This document shows, piece after piece, positions 8,456-16,903 of a stretch of DNA of 64,000 bases. Position 1 is the stretch's first letter. The number at the start of each line of letters is the position of its first letter. Origin of the DNA: Morganella sibonii (GTDB lineage: Bacteria > Pseudomonadota > Gammaproteobacteria > Enterobacterales > Enterobacteriaceae); NCBI RefSeq assembly GCF_040560245.1, contig NZ_JAKMWP010000010.1, one strand, 5' to 3'. A program made the position numbers and the translations under genes. The notes under the pieces were generated by a model. The model was not told the origin of the DNA. It searched no databases and saw only the letters and a program-made list of their open reading frames with translations.

Positions 8456-10384
8456 TCAGTAACGGTATTCCACGCCCAGCCAGAAGTTACGGCCCTCTTC
8501 CATATAGCCGTTGGTGTACTCGTAGGATTTATCAAACAGGTTATTGACGGAGGCATTGGCGGAAATGCCGTAACCGAAGTCATAATCCGCGCGCAGTCCG
8601 GTGAGAGCATAACCGGCCACTTTCTCATTGCTGTCATTGTACTGATAGCTCCACGCGCGGAACTCTTCGGACAGCGTGATCGTCAGCGGCCCGATCGGGG
8701 TGACTTTCACCCAGGCATACATTTTATGCTTCGGCAGCCCTTCCGCGTGATCAACATCTTTCGGATCACTGTGGATGTAGCTGTAGTTGATCCCGGTTTT
8801 CAGCCAGTCACTGACTTCACCTTTCACACCCAGATCCAGCCCGGTGTAATCCACACGGCCACTGTTCTGGTTCCGGAAGTAGCGGTCACCGTTTTTAATC
8901 ACCGTGTGTGCGAGGATCGCATCATCCACGCGGTTGTGATAGATGCTGGCCTGATAACCCCATTTATCGGTGATATTCCCTTCGTAGGTTAAATCGAAAG
9001 TCAGTGCGCGTTCGGCTTTCAGGTTCGGGTTAATGATGCCCAGTGAACCATCTTTTGGTTTCTCAGTGGTATAGCGCTCTTTTTGTGTCGGGAAGCGGCT
9101 GCGGTCAGACACGGAGAACCGCACGTTATCCTGGTTGGCGAAGGTATATTTTGACATCACTTCCCAGTTAAAGGCGTGCTGATCATTATCATCCGCACCT
9201 TTATCCGCCTGACGGCTTTCGCGCCAGTCATAGCCGATAGCACCGATAAAATCGAGATCAGACGTGGCTGCCCACTGGTATTCGGTGGCGACAGAATAAG
9301 TGCGATCTTTATAACGCAGAATATCCCCGTTACGTTGTTTTTGTGCGCGGTGAACGTCATCTTTCCAGTGTGCGGAGAATGACAGCAGATCGCTTTCGCG
9401 CATGTCGATCCCTAACTGGAGAGAGGCACCGTTGCTGAAATCATCGTAATAGCTGTAATCGTACCCTTTGCCGTCTTTTTTATACATCAGCAGGGTATTT
9501 TCAAACTTATCATGGAACAGGCGGCCCTGGAGGTTCACGCCGTCTGTCAGCTGAGTGGTGCTGTTGAAATAGTAGCTCTCTTTGTTGTAATCCGGCCATT
9601 CCCACCAGCTGTATTTGCCTTTGCCCGGCACCGCAGACGGCGAACTGTCTTTGCTGCCGTCCTGCTTCAGATAAGTAAAGACATACTGGTCGGTTTCACG
9701 CGGGGTCCAGCCCACTTTCACCATACCGCGTTTATCATCGGATGAGGAGTGCGCACGGCGGCCGTTGCTGCCCGCCTGAGCGTTATCATCATCGGAGCCC
9801 GGCAGGCCGAGGAAACGTTGTTTGTACTGGCTGCCGCTGACCTGGATAAATCCGAGGTCGCTGCGTGCGCCGACACGGGCGCTGGTGTTATAGGCATTAT
9901 CCGCGCCGCGGGCGAAGCCCTGACTGAATGACACATTGGCTTCAAATGGTTTTTTCGGGGTGGCGGTGGTGAGGTTGATCGCACCGCCCATCAGGTTCGG
10001 TCCCTGTAACAGCGAGGTATAGCCTTTGCTCACTTCAATGCTTTCCAGTTCGCTGGTCATAAAGCGGCCGAGGTCAAGGTTGCCGTCATACGGGACATAC
10101 GTCGGGATACCGTCGAAGAAAACCGGTACCTGACGGCTGTCAAAGCCGCGGACTTTCACCGTCAGCTCATTGCGGTTGCCGGATTTTTCGAGAACCACAC
10201 CCGGCATGGTGCTGATGGCTGTCGCCGCATTGGTTTTGTTCAGCGACTGCATCTGCGGCTGTGTGATGACATCCGGATTGGAGGCCACCGGGCTGCCCCA
10301 GACGGTCAGAATATCTGCGCTTTCTGCCTGTACCGCAGGCGCGGTTGCCAGCAGAATCGCTGAGCAGAGTAGAGTTCGTTTCAT
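8456..10384 (-). CDS. TonB-dependent outer-membrane receptor (putative molybdate/tungstate-chelate receptor)
   Basis: Outer-membrane gated transporter, 642 residues. A signal peptide (about residues 1-20) is followed by a TonB-box-like DILTVWG, a plug domain (MPGVVLEKSGNRNELTVKVRGFDSRQVPVFFDGIP...LMGGAINLTT, about 45-145) and a 22-strand barrel ending in an aromatic (GVEYRY). It resembles small siderophore receptors of the YncD/IreA type. It lies downstream of a BtuCD-type importer, ModD and a methyltransferase but is separated from them by a terminator (10437-10479), and it has its own ModE-like box (10400-10427). The usual guess would be iron-siderophore; the ModE-like boxes and ModD argue for a molybdenum or tungsten species. 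I see no Fur box. Confidence 0.88.
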   Translation of the reverse strand: MKRTLLCSAILLATAPAVQAESADILTVWGSPVASNPDVITQPQMQSLNKTNAATAISTMPGVVLEKSGNRNELTVKVRGFDSRQVPVFFDGIPTYVPYDGNLDLGRFMTSELESIEVSKGYTSLLQGPNLMGGAINLTTATPKKPFEANVSFSQGFARGADNAYNTSARVGARSDLGFIQVSGSQYKQRFLGLPGSDDDNAQAGSNGRRAHSSSDDKRGMVKVGWTPRETDQYVFTYLKQDGSKDSSPSAVPGKGKYSWWEWPDYNKESYYFNSTTQLTDGVNLQGRLFHDKFENTLLMYKKDGKGYDYSYYDDFSNGASLQLGIDMRESDLLSFSAHWKDDVHRAQKQRNGDILRYKDRTYSVATEYQWAATSDLDFIGAIGYDWRESRQADKGADDNDQHAFNWEVMSKYTFANQDNVRFSVSDRSRFPTQKERYTTEKPKDGSLGIINPNLKAERALTFDLTYEGNITDKWGYQASIYHNRVDDAILAHTVIKNGDRYFRNQNSGRVDYTGLDLGVKGEVSDWLKTGINYSYIHSDPKDVDHAEGLPKHKMYAWVKVTPIGPLTITLSEEFRAWSYQYNDSNEKVAGYALTGLRADYDFGYGISANASVNNLFDKSYEYTNGYMEEGRNFWLGVEYRY

Positions 10385-10399
10385 TATTATTTTCCTGTT

Positions 10400-10427
10400 A
10401 CCGATATGTATTTATTTATATAGCGAC
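10400..10427 (-). promoter_or_regulatory. ModE-like operator before the TonB receptor
   Basis: Right half ATATAGCGAC (10418-10427), 8-base spacer, left half ACCGATATGT (10400-10409, 7 of 10 positions matching ATCGTTATAT). The half-site and spacing agree with the published ModE consensus (ATCGnTATAT-N8-ATATAnCGAT as I recall it). A stronger copy is at 15013-15040 upstream of the ABC genes of the same cluster. Confidence 0.6.
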
Positions 10428-10436
10428 TTGCCGGAC

Positions 10437-10479
10437 AAAAGGATAAAACGGTCGGTTCAGTGACCTGACCGGTTTATCC
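10437..10479 (-). terminator. Terminator after modD-like gene
   Basis: Reverse-strand hairpin GGATAAACCGGTC / GACCGTTTTATCC (10441-10479) followed by TTTT. It separates the ABC-methyltransferase-ModD transcript from the receptor gene. Confidence 0.8.
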
Positions 10480-10511
10480 TTTAACTCACTATAGGGTTGT
10501 GCGGTTTTCCG

Positions 10512-11357
10512 TCAGCGCGGATATAACCGGACTTTAATATCCGCCGGGGACGCATAATACGGCGCGGACGTGACAAACAGCTTCACGCCGGTGTCCGCAT
10601 ACCGCCCGATGGTTTCTGCATTCAGCCCGCCTGCGGCAGACAGTGTGCAGTCCGGTGCCAGCACCGCGGCCTCTTTGACGAGACGGCGGATATCATCAGG
10701 GCTGAATTTATCCAGCTGTAACACATCCGGGTGTCCTTTCAGCGCCTGACGGGCCTCATCCGGGTTATCCGCTTCGACAATAATGGTTTTTTCCGGCGCT
10801 TCACGGCGCAGTGCGGCAATGGCTGAGCACCAGTTTTCCGGCTCTGCCAGGAAGCAGCGGTGATTGGCAAACAGCAGAATGGTTTCCGAACAGCCCTGAC
10901 GGTGAATGATGCCTTTTCCGGCCAGTACGGCAGCCGTTGCCAGCAGCTTGGTGCCGGGGATATTTTTACGGGTGCAGGCCAGCTGCGCATCCGGCTGATA
11001 CTGACGGAGGGTATCCGTCATGCTGCGGGTCATCTGTGTCACGCCGCTGCTCCACTCGATCACATTCTGGACAATTTTCCAGCCCTGATGCAGGGCATCA
11101 GCACGTCCGGTGGCTGTCAGCAGGAGAGCACCGGCTTCGGCATGATCGCCGTCGTTCGCGTGTAATTGTGCCTGTAAACCGAGTTTTTCCAGTAATTTCT
11201 GACCCAACACTAATCCGCTGACATAACCGGCCTGCTTGCGGGAAAAGTGCATTTCCCCGCTCTGCGCGCCGATACCGAGTGCGCGGGTGGTGAGATCGCC
11301 GTAATGAATATCCTCCAGCAGGAGGCTGTCCAGAAAGGCATCACTGTAGTAGATCAC
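10512..11357 (-). CDS. modD: ModD protein (NadC-like phosphoribosyltransferase family)
   Basis: 281-residue homologue of quinolinate phosphoribosyltransferase. N-terminal domain (LLLEDIHYGDLTTRALGI) and alpha/beta barrel with the family motif TRKNIPGTKLLATAAVLAGKGIIHRQG (about residues 134-160), then SETILLFANHRCF and the C-terminal SAAGGLN. ModD is known as the last gene of the Rhodobacter capsulatus modABCD molybdenum operon; its reaction is unknown. QPRTase catalytic residues are partly kept (TRK, HRxG) but the NadC motif LIKDNH is replaced by LLFANHR, as expected for ModD rather than NadC. Its ATG overlaps the methyltransferase stop by 4 bases. Linkage to a BtuCD-type importer supports a role in molybdenum or tungsten acquisition. 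Confidence 0.87.
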   Translation of the reverse strand: MIYYSDAFLDSLLLEDIHYGDLTTRALGIGAQSGEMHFSRKQAGYVSGLVLGQKLLEKLGLQAQLHANDGDHAEAGALLLTATGRADALHQGWKIVQNVIEWSSGVTQMTRSMTDTLRQYQPDAQLACTRKNIPGTKLLATAAVLAGKGIIHRQGCSETILLFANHRCFLAEPENWCSAIAALRREAPEKTIIVEADNPDEARQALKGHPDVLQLDKFSPDDIRRLVKEAAVLAPDCTLSAAGGLNAETIGRYADTGVKLFVTSAPYYASPADIKVRLYPR

Positions 11358-12199
11358 TTCTGACCTCCCGGCAGCAGCAGGGCGGATTCCGGTACCACAC
11401 TCCAGGAAACCATAGCCCAGTCGCGGGTGGCCGGTACCACCGGCAGACCGTCAGCCGCCTGCTTGTCGTAATAGCGGCGCAGCAGGGTCATCTCATGATT
11501 ATCAAGCTGTCCCAGCGACCAGACCACACCGTCGGCAAACTGCTCAAATGTCATGTTGTCACGGCTCTGGCAGTTCGGGCTGCGGATAAATTCCACGTCC
11601 GGATGAATGCCGAGCTGATTGAGGATATTCACCGCATAAATGTACGTCGGCAGAGTAACCGGCTTGCGGCCGATGGCGCGGATCACACGGATATCGACAA
11701 ATGTCGGGCTGACAGTATGGGTGGTGTAAACCCGCAGCCGCGCGTGGCGGTTCAGTTTCAGGAGAGCGGCCTGTAAATCCATCACCAGTGTGGAGCGTGA
11801 GGCTACAGCGATATCGCACGGCGGCAGGGCTGACCAGTCATCTTCCCAGGCGCAGTGACGGAAAGTGACATGAGAACAGCCCTGCGTCTGCGCACGCTGC
11901 CGCGCGACTTTCAGCATCCCTTCACTGTAATCAATACCGGTGACCTGATCAAAGCTGTCTGCCAGCTGCAACGCGACAGAGCCCGGCCCGCAGCCGACAT
12001 CCAGCAGGGTTTCCGCGCCGGTGGTATCGACAATCTCTTTAAAGCGGATCAGGTACGGATCGGCGGGGTTCGCACAGTTTTGTGCCATTTTCTCCGCACG
12101 TTTATCCCAGTGTTCCGGATCTTTGCGGGTTCGTTCGGCCTGTGCGAGATGGTCGCGGTAGAGTTGTGCGAAATCGATATCATCAATAGTCATGATCAT
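11354..12199 (-). CDS. Class I SAM-dependent methyltransferase of the ModD/ABC cluster
   Basis: 281 residues with a Rossmann methyltransferase core: motif I LLDVGCGPGSVALQLAD (about residues 60-76), motif II around VTGIDYSEGML and a later CDIAVASRSTLVMDL. The start overlaps the ATPase stop (ATGA at 12196-12199) and its end overlaps modD, so it is a tightly coupled member of the uptake operon. Substrate unknown. Together with the NadC-like ModD it could modify a small pyridine- or ribotide-type ligand, but that is inference only. Confidence 0.85.
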   Translation of the reverse strand: MIMTIDDIDFAQLYRDHLAQAERTRKDPEHWDKRAEKMAQNCANPADPYLIRFKEIVDTTGAETLLDVGCGPGSVALQLADSFDQVTGIDYSEGMLKVARQRAQTQGCSHVTFRHCAWEDDWSALPPCDIAVASRSTLVMDLQAALLKLNRHARLRVYTTHTVSPTFVDIRVIRAIGRKPVTLPTYIYAVNILNQLGIHPDVEFIRSPNCQSRDNMTFEQFADGVVWSLGQLDNHEMTLLRRYYDKQAADGLPVVPATRDWAMVSWSVVPESALLLPGGQK

Positions 12200-12963
12200 C
12201 CCTTATAAGCGGGCTGCGCAAAGTGCGCAGCAATATGTTCTGGTGTCACATGATAAAGTGCCGCCAGGGTTTCCGGTGTGAGCAGCGCGGCAGGTTTGTC
12301 CTGGCAGGCGGGACGGTCTTTGCTGAGCATCACAATGCTGTCTGCCACCGCCGCCGCATGCTGCGGGTGGTGGGTGGACATCAATATGGTGATCCCTCTC
12401 TCACGTAACTGTTCGATTTTATTCAGTAATTTTATCTGGTTGCCGAAATCGAGGCTGGCCGCCGGTTCATCCATAATCAGCAGTCCCGGTTGCTGGACCA
12501 GGGCGCGGGCAATCAGTACCAGCTGTTTTTCCCCGCCGCTCAGACAGGAGTAGGTACGCTGTGCCAGATGGGCGATCCCCAGATGCGCCAGTTCCTGCTC
12601 CGCCATCTGCCGTTCAGCGCGTCCGGGGGCGGCAAACAGAGAAAGGTGGGCACTGCGTCCGAGAGCCACCATATCCGCCACGCAAAAAGAAAACGGCATG
12701 TTGTGCGCTTGTGGTACATAAGCAACGCGGCGGGCGAGTGCGGCGGCGCTCCAGTTATGCAGCGGAGTGTCATCAATGCGGATCTCACCGGCTTTCGGCG
12801 GCAACAGGCCGAGCAGAGTTTTCATCAGCGTGGTTTTGCCGCAGCCGTTAGCCCCGAGCAGACAGATGATTTCGCCCTGATGTAATTGCAGATTTATGTC
12901 AGTGAGTATTAACTTCTCTCCGTAACCGACCGCCAGGCCGCGGGTGATCAGCACATTGTTCAT
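12196..12963 (-). CDS. ABC importer ATP-binding subunit (FecE/BtuD/MolC type)
   Basis: 255-residue nucleotide-binding subunit of a type II importer. Walker A GANGCGKTTLMK (about 34-45), Q-loop YVPQAHNMPF, signature CLSGGEKQLVLIARAL, Walker B LLIMDEPAASLD and switch His in STHHPQH. It overlaps the permease gene (ATGA at 12960-12963) and the methyltransferase gene. It energises uptake of the ligand delivered by the 14995 binding protein. Confidence 0.92.
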   Translation of the reverse strand: MNNVLITRGLAVGYGEKLILTDINLQLHQGEIICLLGANGCGKTTLMKTLLGLLPPKAGEIRIDDTPLHNWSAAALARRVAYVPQAHNMPFSFCVADMVALGRSAHLSLFAAPGRAERQMAEQELAHLGIAHLAQRTYSCLSGGEKQLVLIARALVQQPGLLIMDEPAASLDFGNQIKLLNKIEQLRERGITILMSTHHPQHAAAVADSIVMLSKDRPACQDKPAALLTPETLAALYHVTPEHIAAHFAQPAYKG

Positions 12964-13973
12964 CCGTTCCTCCGGGTCTGCAACAGCAGAAAAATAAAGA
13001 AAGGTGCACCGACAGCAGAGGTCAGAATGCCGAGCGGCAGTTCAATCGGGGCAATCGTACGTGCCAGAGTGTCGGTCAGCAGCAGCATGATAGCGCCGAT
13101 CAGCAGTGATACCGGCAACTGGTGACTGAAGTTGGCACCCACTAACAAACGGGTGATATGCGGGACAATCAGCCCGAGCCAGCCGATAATCCCGGCGACC
13201 GAGACGGCGCCGGCGGTGATCAGGGTGGCTGAAGCGATAAAAATCAGCCGCGTCATCGTGACATTCAGCCCGAGTGTACGGGCTTCCTCATCACTCAGAC
13301 TGAGCAGATTCATGCGCCAGCGCAGCAGCAAAAGCGGCACCATCCCCGCGAAAATCAGCGGCGCAGTGGTTTTAATATCATCAGGCGAAATAGCGGACAG
13401 GCCGCCGAGCAGCCAGAAGGTCATGGCAGGCAATTGAGTGTAAGGGTCGGCGAGAATCTTCATCAGTGAAATAGCAGAGCCGCACAGTGCGCTGACGGCA
13501 ATCCCGACCAGCACCAGTGACAGTACCGGATCATGCTGACGGGCCAGCCGGGCGACGGAATACACCAGTCCGACCACACACAGCCCGCCGGTAAAGGCGA
13601 ACAGCTGGATAGTGAGCATTGACTGACCGGCAAAAATCCCGAAGATTGCGCCGACACCCGCCCCGGCGGACACACCCAGAATATCCGGTGACACCAGCGG
13701 GTTACGGAACATGCCCTGATACGCCGCACCGGCCATGGCCAGCCCGCCGCCGATAATCAGCGCGGCGGCAATACGCGGCAGACGGATTTGCCAGAAGACG
13801 GTCATATCGCGGCTCAGTGCCGGGTCATCCGCACCGGTATTGCCGGTGATTTTCGCCAGCACCACATCCCACAGTTGCTGCGGAGTTAGTGAGAACTTAC
13901 CAACATTCAGCGCGATACCGGTGAGTAATACCAGCAGCAGAAGCAGTAACAGCGTTTTGGCGGAAGTGGTCAT
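12960..13973 (-). CDS. ABC importer permease (FecCD/BtuC/MolB family)
   Basis: 337-residue polytopic protein with about ten TM segments, typical of type II importers of siderophores, cobalamin and molybdate. Diagnostic stretches are RLPRIAAALIIGGGLAMAGAAYQGMFRNPLVSPDILGVSAGAG (about 50-100) and GLIVPHITRLLVG, both strong BtuC-family signatures. Overlaps its neighbours on both sides by 4 bases (ATGA). The family fits iron-siderophore, B12 or molybdate; the ModE-like box at 15013 and the ModD gene favour molybdate or tungstate (compare MolB of Haemophilus). Confidence 0.92.
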   Translation of the reverse strand: MTTSAKTLLLLLLLVLLTGIALNVGKFSLTPQQLWDVVLAKITGNTGADDPALSRDMTVFWQIRLPRIAAALIIGGGLAMAGAAYQGMFRNPLVSPDILGVSAGAGVGAIFGIFAGQSMLTIQLFAFTGGLCVVGLVYSVARLARQHDPVLSLVLVGIAVSALCGSAISLMKILADPYTQLPAMTFWLLGGLSAISPDDIKTTAPLIFAGMVPLLLLRWRMNLLSLSDEEARTLGLNVTMTRLIFIASATLITAGAVSVAGIIGWLGLIVPHITRLLVGANFSHQLPVSLLIGAIMLLLTDTLARTIAPIELPLGILTSAVGAPFFIFLLLQTRRNG

Positions 13974-14995
13974 CGGGCTGATAACAGAGTGCTAATCTGT
14001 GCCTCCGATAACGGGGAGTGATAAAACAGACTGAAAAACAATCCGGTATCTGTTTTCAGATCCGCACTTTCCGGTTCAAACTGTGCCTGAAGACGGCGCA
14101 GTCCTAAAAGCCGGTTCAGTCCCGGCGGACTGTCCAGCCAGCCGGACGGCAGTCCTGCATAGTAAAAAACCTGCTTATTCTTCACCGCATTCAGGCTCTG
14201 CCAGACCTCACCCTGCATAATCGCGTCATAGGTCACAGCATCCTGGGCGATAATAAAATCCGGGTTCCACAGCAACAGCTGTTCGGATGAGACTTCCGCC
14301 AGTCCCTGCATATCCGGGACATCCGCGACATTTTCAAATCCCAGTAATTCCGGGGCTTCGCTGTGAATGGAGCCGCGCAGACCGGTTTGCAGACCTTTCG
14401 CCCCGCGCGCCAGATAAAAACGGCGGTTGTGTGTCTGGCGATCAGCAAAAGCGGCAGCATCCCGCAGCCATTTTTCGGCCAGTTGTGCCTGTTGTTCCGT
14501 GCGTTCTGCTTCTCCCAGCAGCGCACCGGCCCGGCGCAGCAAATCCGGTGTTTGTGCCAGATTACCGGACAACAGAATATACGGAATACCGGTCTGACGG
14601 CTGAAACGGGCTGCCTGTGAGCGGTAAGTGTCATCGGTCAGCCCGCTGTCAACAATCACGTCCGGCGCCAGCGCCAGCAGGGTTTCGGGGGAGAGGGTGC
14701 TGCCGCGTCCGGAGAGGCGTCCGGTGACCGGCAGAGCGCGCCAGCGGGGAGCAAAATACGGGCTGTTTTTCACTGACTGAGACGCGAAGCCCGGCAGTTT
14801 TTCCGGGGCAACCGCAAACAGCAGCTGATCAGTCGGCGGGCCGCTGCTGACCACACGGTGAATCGCTTCCGGCGGCGGAAGCTGACCATAAATAAAGACC
14901 TGAGAAGGGCTTTCCGGCACGGCAGATAATGCCGGGAAGGAGAGCAGCAGTGCGCAGCAGAAAAGAAATCCGGAACAGAGGCGGTTGAGTCTCAT
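13970..14995 (-). CDS. Periplasmic metal(-chelate)-binding protein of the BtuF/FhuD/MolA class
   Basis: Class III solute-binding protein, 341 residues. A Sec signal peptide (MRLNRLCSGFLFCCALLLSFPALSA) is followed by two Rossmann-like lobes joined by a long helix: lobe one contains RVVSSGPPTDQLLFAVAPEKL and PDVIVDSGL, lobe two NPDFIIAQDAVTYDAI and QVFYYAGLPSGWLDSPPGL. First gene of the operon, behind the ModE-like box. The SGPPTDQLLFAL block is common in the iron/molybdate-binding subfamily; ligand identity is inferred, not visible. Confidence 0.88.
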   Translation of the reverse strand: MRLNRLCSGFLFCCALLLSFPALSAVPESPSQVFIYGQLPPPEAIHRVVSSGPPTDQLLFAVAPEKLPGFASQSVKNSPYFAPRWRALPVTGRLSGRGSTLSPETLLALAPDVIVDSGLTDDTYRSQAARFSRQTGIPYILLSGNLAQTPDLLRRAGALLGEAERTEQQAQLAEKWLRDAAAFADRQTHNRRFYLARGAKGLQTGLRGSIHSEAPELLGFENVADVPDMQGLAEVSSEQLLLWNPDFIIAQDAVTYDAIMQGEVWQSLNAVKNKQVFYYAGLPSGWLDSPPGLNRLLGLRRLQAQFEPESADLKTDTGLFFSLFYHSPLSEAQISTLLSAR

Positions 14996-15012
14996 CGTAA
15001 TCAGTCGTCATT

Positions 15013-15040
15013 ATCGTTATATGTATTATTATATAGCGGA
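15013..15040 (-). promoter_or_regulatory. ModE-like operator upstream of the metal-uptake operon
   Basis: Left half ATCGTTATAT (15013-15022), 8-base spacer GTATTATT, right half ATATAGCGGA (15031-15040). Half-sites and spacing agree with the molybdate-responsive ModE operator (left half 9 of 10, right half about 7 of 10). It lies 18-45 bases before the start of the binding-protein gene, so ModE-Mo would be expected to repress. Confidence 0.72.
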
Positions 15041-15194
15041 CGTTAGCGCAGAGCATGAGGTGAGTCAATAAAATCAGCGGTAAACAGGGAAGTAAGTCAA
15101 AATAAGGTAAAATCCCGGGCGGAATACGGTATAACTACGGGCTATTTCGGCGGATATGACGACACACAGACCAGTCTGTATTAAGATAAGCACT

Positions 15195-16190
15195 ATGAAG
15201 AAAAAACGCCCTTCGTTACAGGACGTGGCTGACCGCGTTGGTGTAACCAAAATGACTGTCAGCCGCTTTTTGCGCAATCCTGAGCAGGTTTCCGAAAAAC
15301 TGCGCGGCACCATTGCCCGTACCCTGGATGAACTGGGGTATATCCCGAACCGGGTGCCGGATATTTTATCCAACGCCACCAGCCGGGCTATCGGTGTGCT
15401 GCTTCCCTCACTGACCAACCAGGTCTTTGCGGAAGTGATCCGCGGTATTGAAACCGTTACTGATGCGGCCGGTTACCAGACGATGCTGGCGCACTACGGC
15501 TATCAGGCGGAGAAAGAAGAAGACCGTCTGGTCTCTCTGTTATCCTACAATATCGATGGTCTGATCCTGGCGGAACGTACACACACGCCCCGTACGCTGA
15601 AAATGCTGGCGACCGCCGGGATTCCGGTGGTGGAGCTGATGGACAGCGTGTCCCCCTGCTATGATTCCGCCGTCGGGCTGGACAACCGGCGCGCGGCATT
15701 TGAAATGACGCTGGCGATGATTGAGCGCGGCTGCCGCCGTGTGATCTACCTCGGCGCACGTCATGACGAACGGACATTCATGCGTCTTCAGGGTTACGAA
15801 CAGGCGATGCGGGATGCGGGACTTGAGCCGGGTAATGTGATGACGCAGGAAAGCTCATCCTATTCGCTCGGGGCGAGACAACTGCACCAGGTCAGAGCCG
15901 ATTATCCGGATGCTGACGGACTGTTCTGTACCAACGATGACCTCGCGATCGGCGCTATCTTTGAGTGCCAGCGCCTCGGTATCCGTATCCCGCAGGATCT
16001 GGCAGTTGCCGGGTTCCACGGCCATGATGTCGGCCGGGTGATGACACCGAAACTGGCGAGTATCCTTACGCCGCGTGACCTGATGGGACGCCGTGCGGCA
16101 GAAGTGCTGCTGGCGCGTCTGCGCGGTGAACTGCCGTCTCAGCAGATAGTTGATGTCGGCTTCGAATTATTACCGGGAGAGAGTATTTAA
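15195..16190 (+). CDS. gntR: Gluconate operon repressor GntR (LacI family)
   Basis: 331 residues, the same length as E. coli GntR and nearly collinear with it. N-terminal LacI HTH (LQDVADRVGVTKMTVSRFLRNPEQVS, about 7-32), hinge with SNATSRAIGVLLPSLTNQVFAEV, and a periplasmic-binding-protein-like ligand domain that binds gluconate. Start ATG 15195 chosen by family N-terminus (MKKKRP) over an upstream in-frame start at 15156. Immediately upstream of gntKU, with two GntR operators between. Confidence 0.95.
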   Translation: MKKKRPSLQDVADRVGVTKMTVSRFLRNPEQVSEKLRGTIARTLDELGYIPNRVPDILSNATSRAIGVLLPSLTNQVFAEVIRGIETVTDAAGYQTMLAHYGYQAEKEEDRLVSLLSYNIDGLILAERTHTPRTLKMLATAGIPVVELMDSVSPCYDSAVGLDNRRAAFEMTLAMIERGCRRVIYLGARHDERTFMRLQGYEQAMRDAGLEPGNVMTQESSSYSLGARQLHQVRADYPDADGLFCTNDDLAIGAIFECQRLGIRIPQDLAVAGFHGHDVGRVMTPKLASILTPRDLMGRRAAEVLLARLRGELPSQQIVDVGFELLPGESI

Positions 16191-16228
16191 CGGCTCCCGG
16201 CCCCTCCTGATGTGACAGGAATTTCGTT

Positions 16229-16244
16229 TGAGATAACTGTCACA
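16229..16244 (+). promoter_or_regulatory. Candidate CRP site upstream of gntK
   Basis: TGAGA-N6-TCACA matches the CRP consensus TGTGA-N6-TCACA at 9 of 10 positions. E. coli gntKU is known to be CRP-dependent, which fits. Confidence 0.5.
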
Positions 16245-16297
16245 ATTTATTCATCTGAAAACAGTGTTTGATTGCATTGTAACCATATCCGTTGGTA

Positions 16298-16326
16298 ATG
16301 TTACCGGTAATAGTTACCGGTAACAT
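16298..16326 (+). promoter_or_regulatory. Two tandem GntR operators
   Basis: ATGTTACCGGTAAT (16298-16311) and GTTACCGGTAACAT (16313-16326) each hold the palindrome TTACCGGTAA. The pair matches the GntR operator of E. coli gntKU and gntT. They lie 35-63 bases before the gntK start and should mediate gluconate-relieved repression. Confidence 0.92.
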
Positions 16327-16360
16327 GTCCGGTGATAATGACCGCATAAGAGGAATTGTT

Positions 16361-16903
16361 ATGAGTGATAGCCAAAAACCACATCACGCCTTTGTATTGA
16401 TGGGGGTTTCCGGCTGCGGAAAATCCGCTGTGGCTAACGGGGTTGCAACCGGGCTTAATGCGGCCTTTCTGGACGGAGATTACCTGCATCCGCGCGCCAA
16501 TATTGAAAAAATGGCGGCGGGGCACCCGCTGAATGACGCGGATCGCGAGCCGTGGCTGAAAGCCATCAATGACGCAATTTTTGCCATGCAGCGGACAAAT
16601 GAACTTTCCGTGATCGTCTGTTCGGCACTGAAAAAAAGTTACCGTGATATTTTGCGCCGCCAGAACAAAAATCTGTCATTTATCTGGCTGAAAGGGGATT
16701 TTGAGCTGATCGAAAGCCGCCTTAAAGCCCGCAAAGGGCATTTCTTTAAACCGGAAATGCTGATCACCCAGTTCGATACCTTAGAAGCACCGGACACGGC
16801 AGAAGAGCAGGATGTGCAGGTGCTGGACATTCAGCCGCCGCTTGAGGATGTGATTGCGGGCGCGGTTCAGATTATCAGACAGGTTTCCGGAGGTCAGTCA
16901 TGA
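16361..16903 (+). CDS. gntK: Gluconokinase GntK
   Basis: Phosphorylates gluconate to 6-phosphogluconate for the Entner-Doudoroff and pentose phosphate routes. 180 residues (E. coli 175). P-loop MGVSGCGKSAV (about 13-23), FLDGDYLHPRANIEKM, and the SALKKSYRD and LKARKGHFF blocks of the family. Start 16361 chosen because an AAGAGGAAT box precedes it and it matches the family N-terminus; the open frame extends upstream through the operators. Overlaps gntU by 4 bases. Confidence 0.95.
   Translation: MSDSQKPHHAFVLMGVSGCGKSAVANGVATGLNAAFLDGDYLHPRANIEKMAAGHPLNDADREPWLKAINDAIFAMQRTNELSVIVCSALKKSYRDILRRQNKNLSFIWLKGDFELIESRLKARKGHFFKPEMLITQFDTLEAPDTAEEQDVQVLDIQPPLEDVIAGAVQIIRQVSGGQS

Noticed and set aside
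10480..10500. ACTCACTATAGGG, a 13-base match to the T7 RNA polymerase promoter core
   Set aside because: The upstream recognition bases of the T7 promoter (TAATACG) are not matched and there is no phage context, so chance similarity is the simplest reading.
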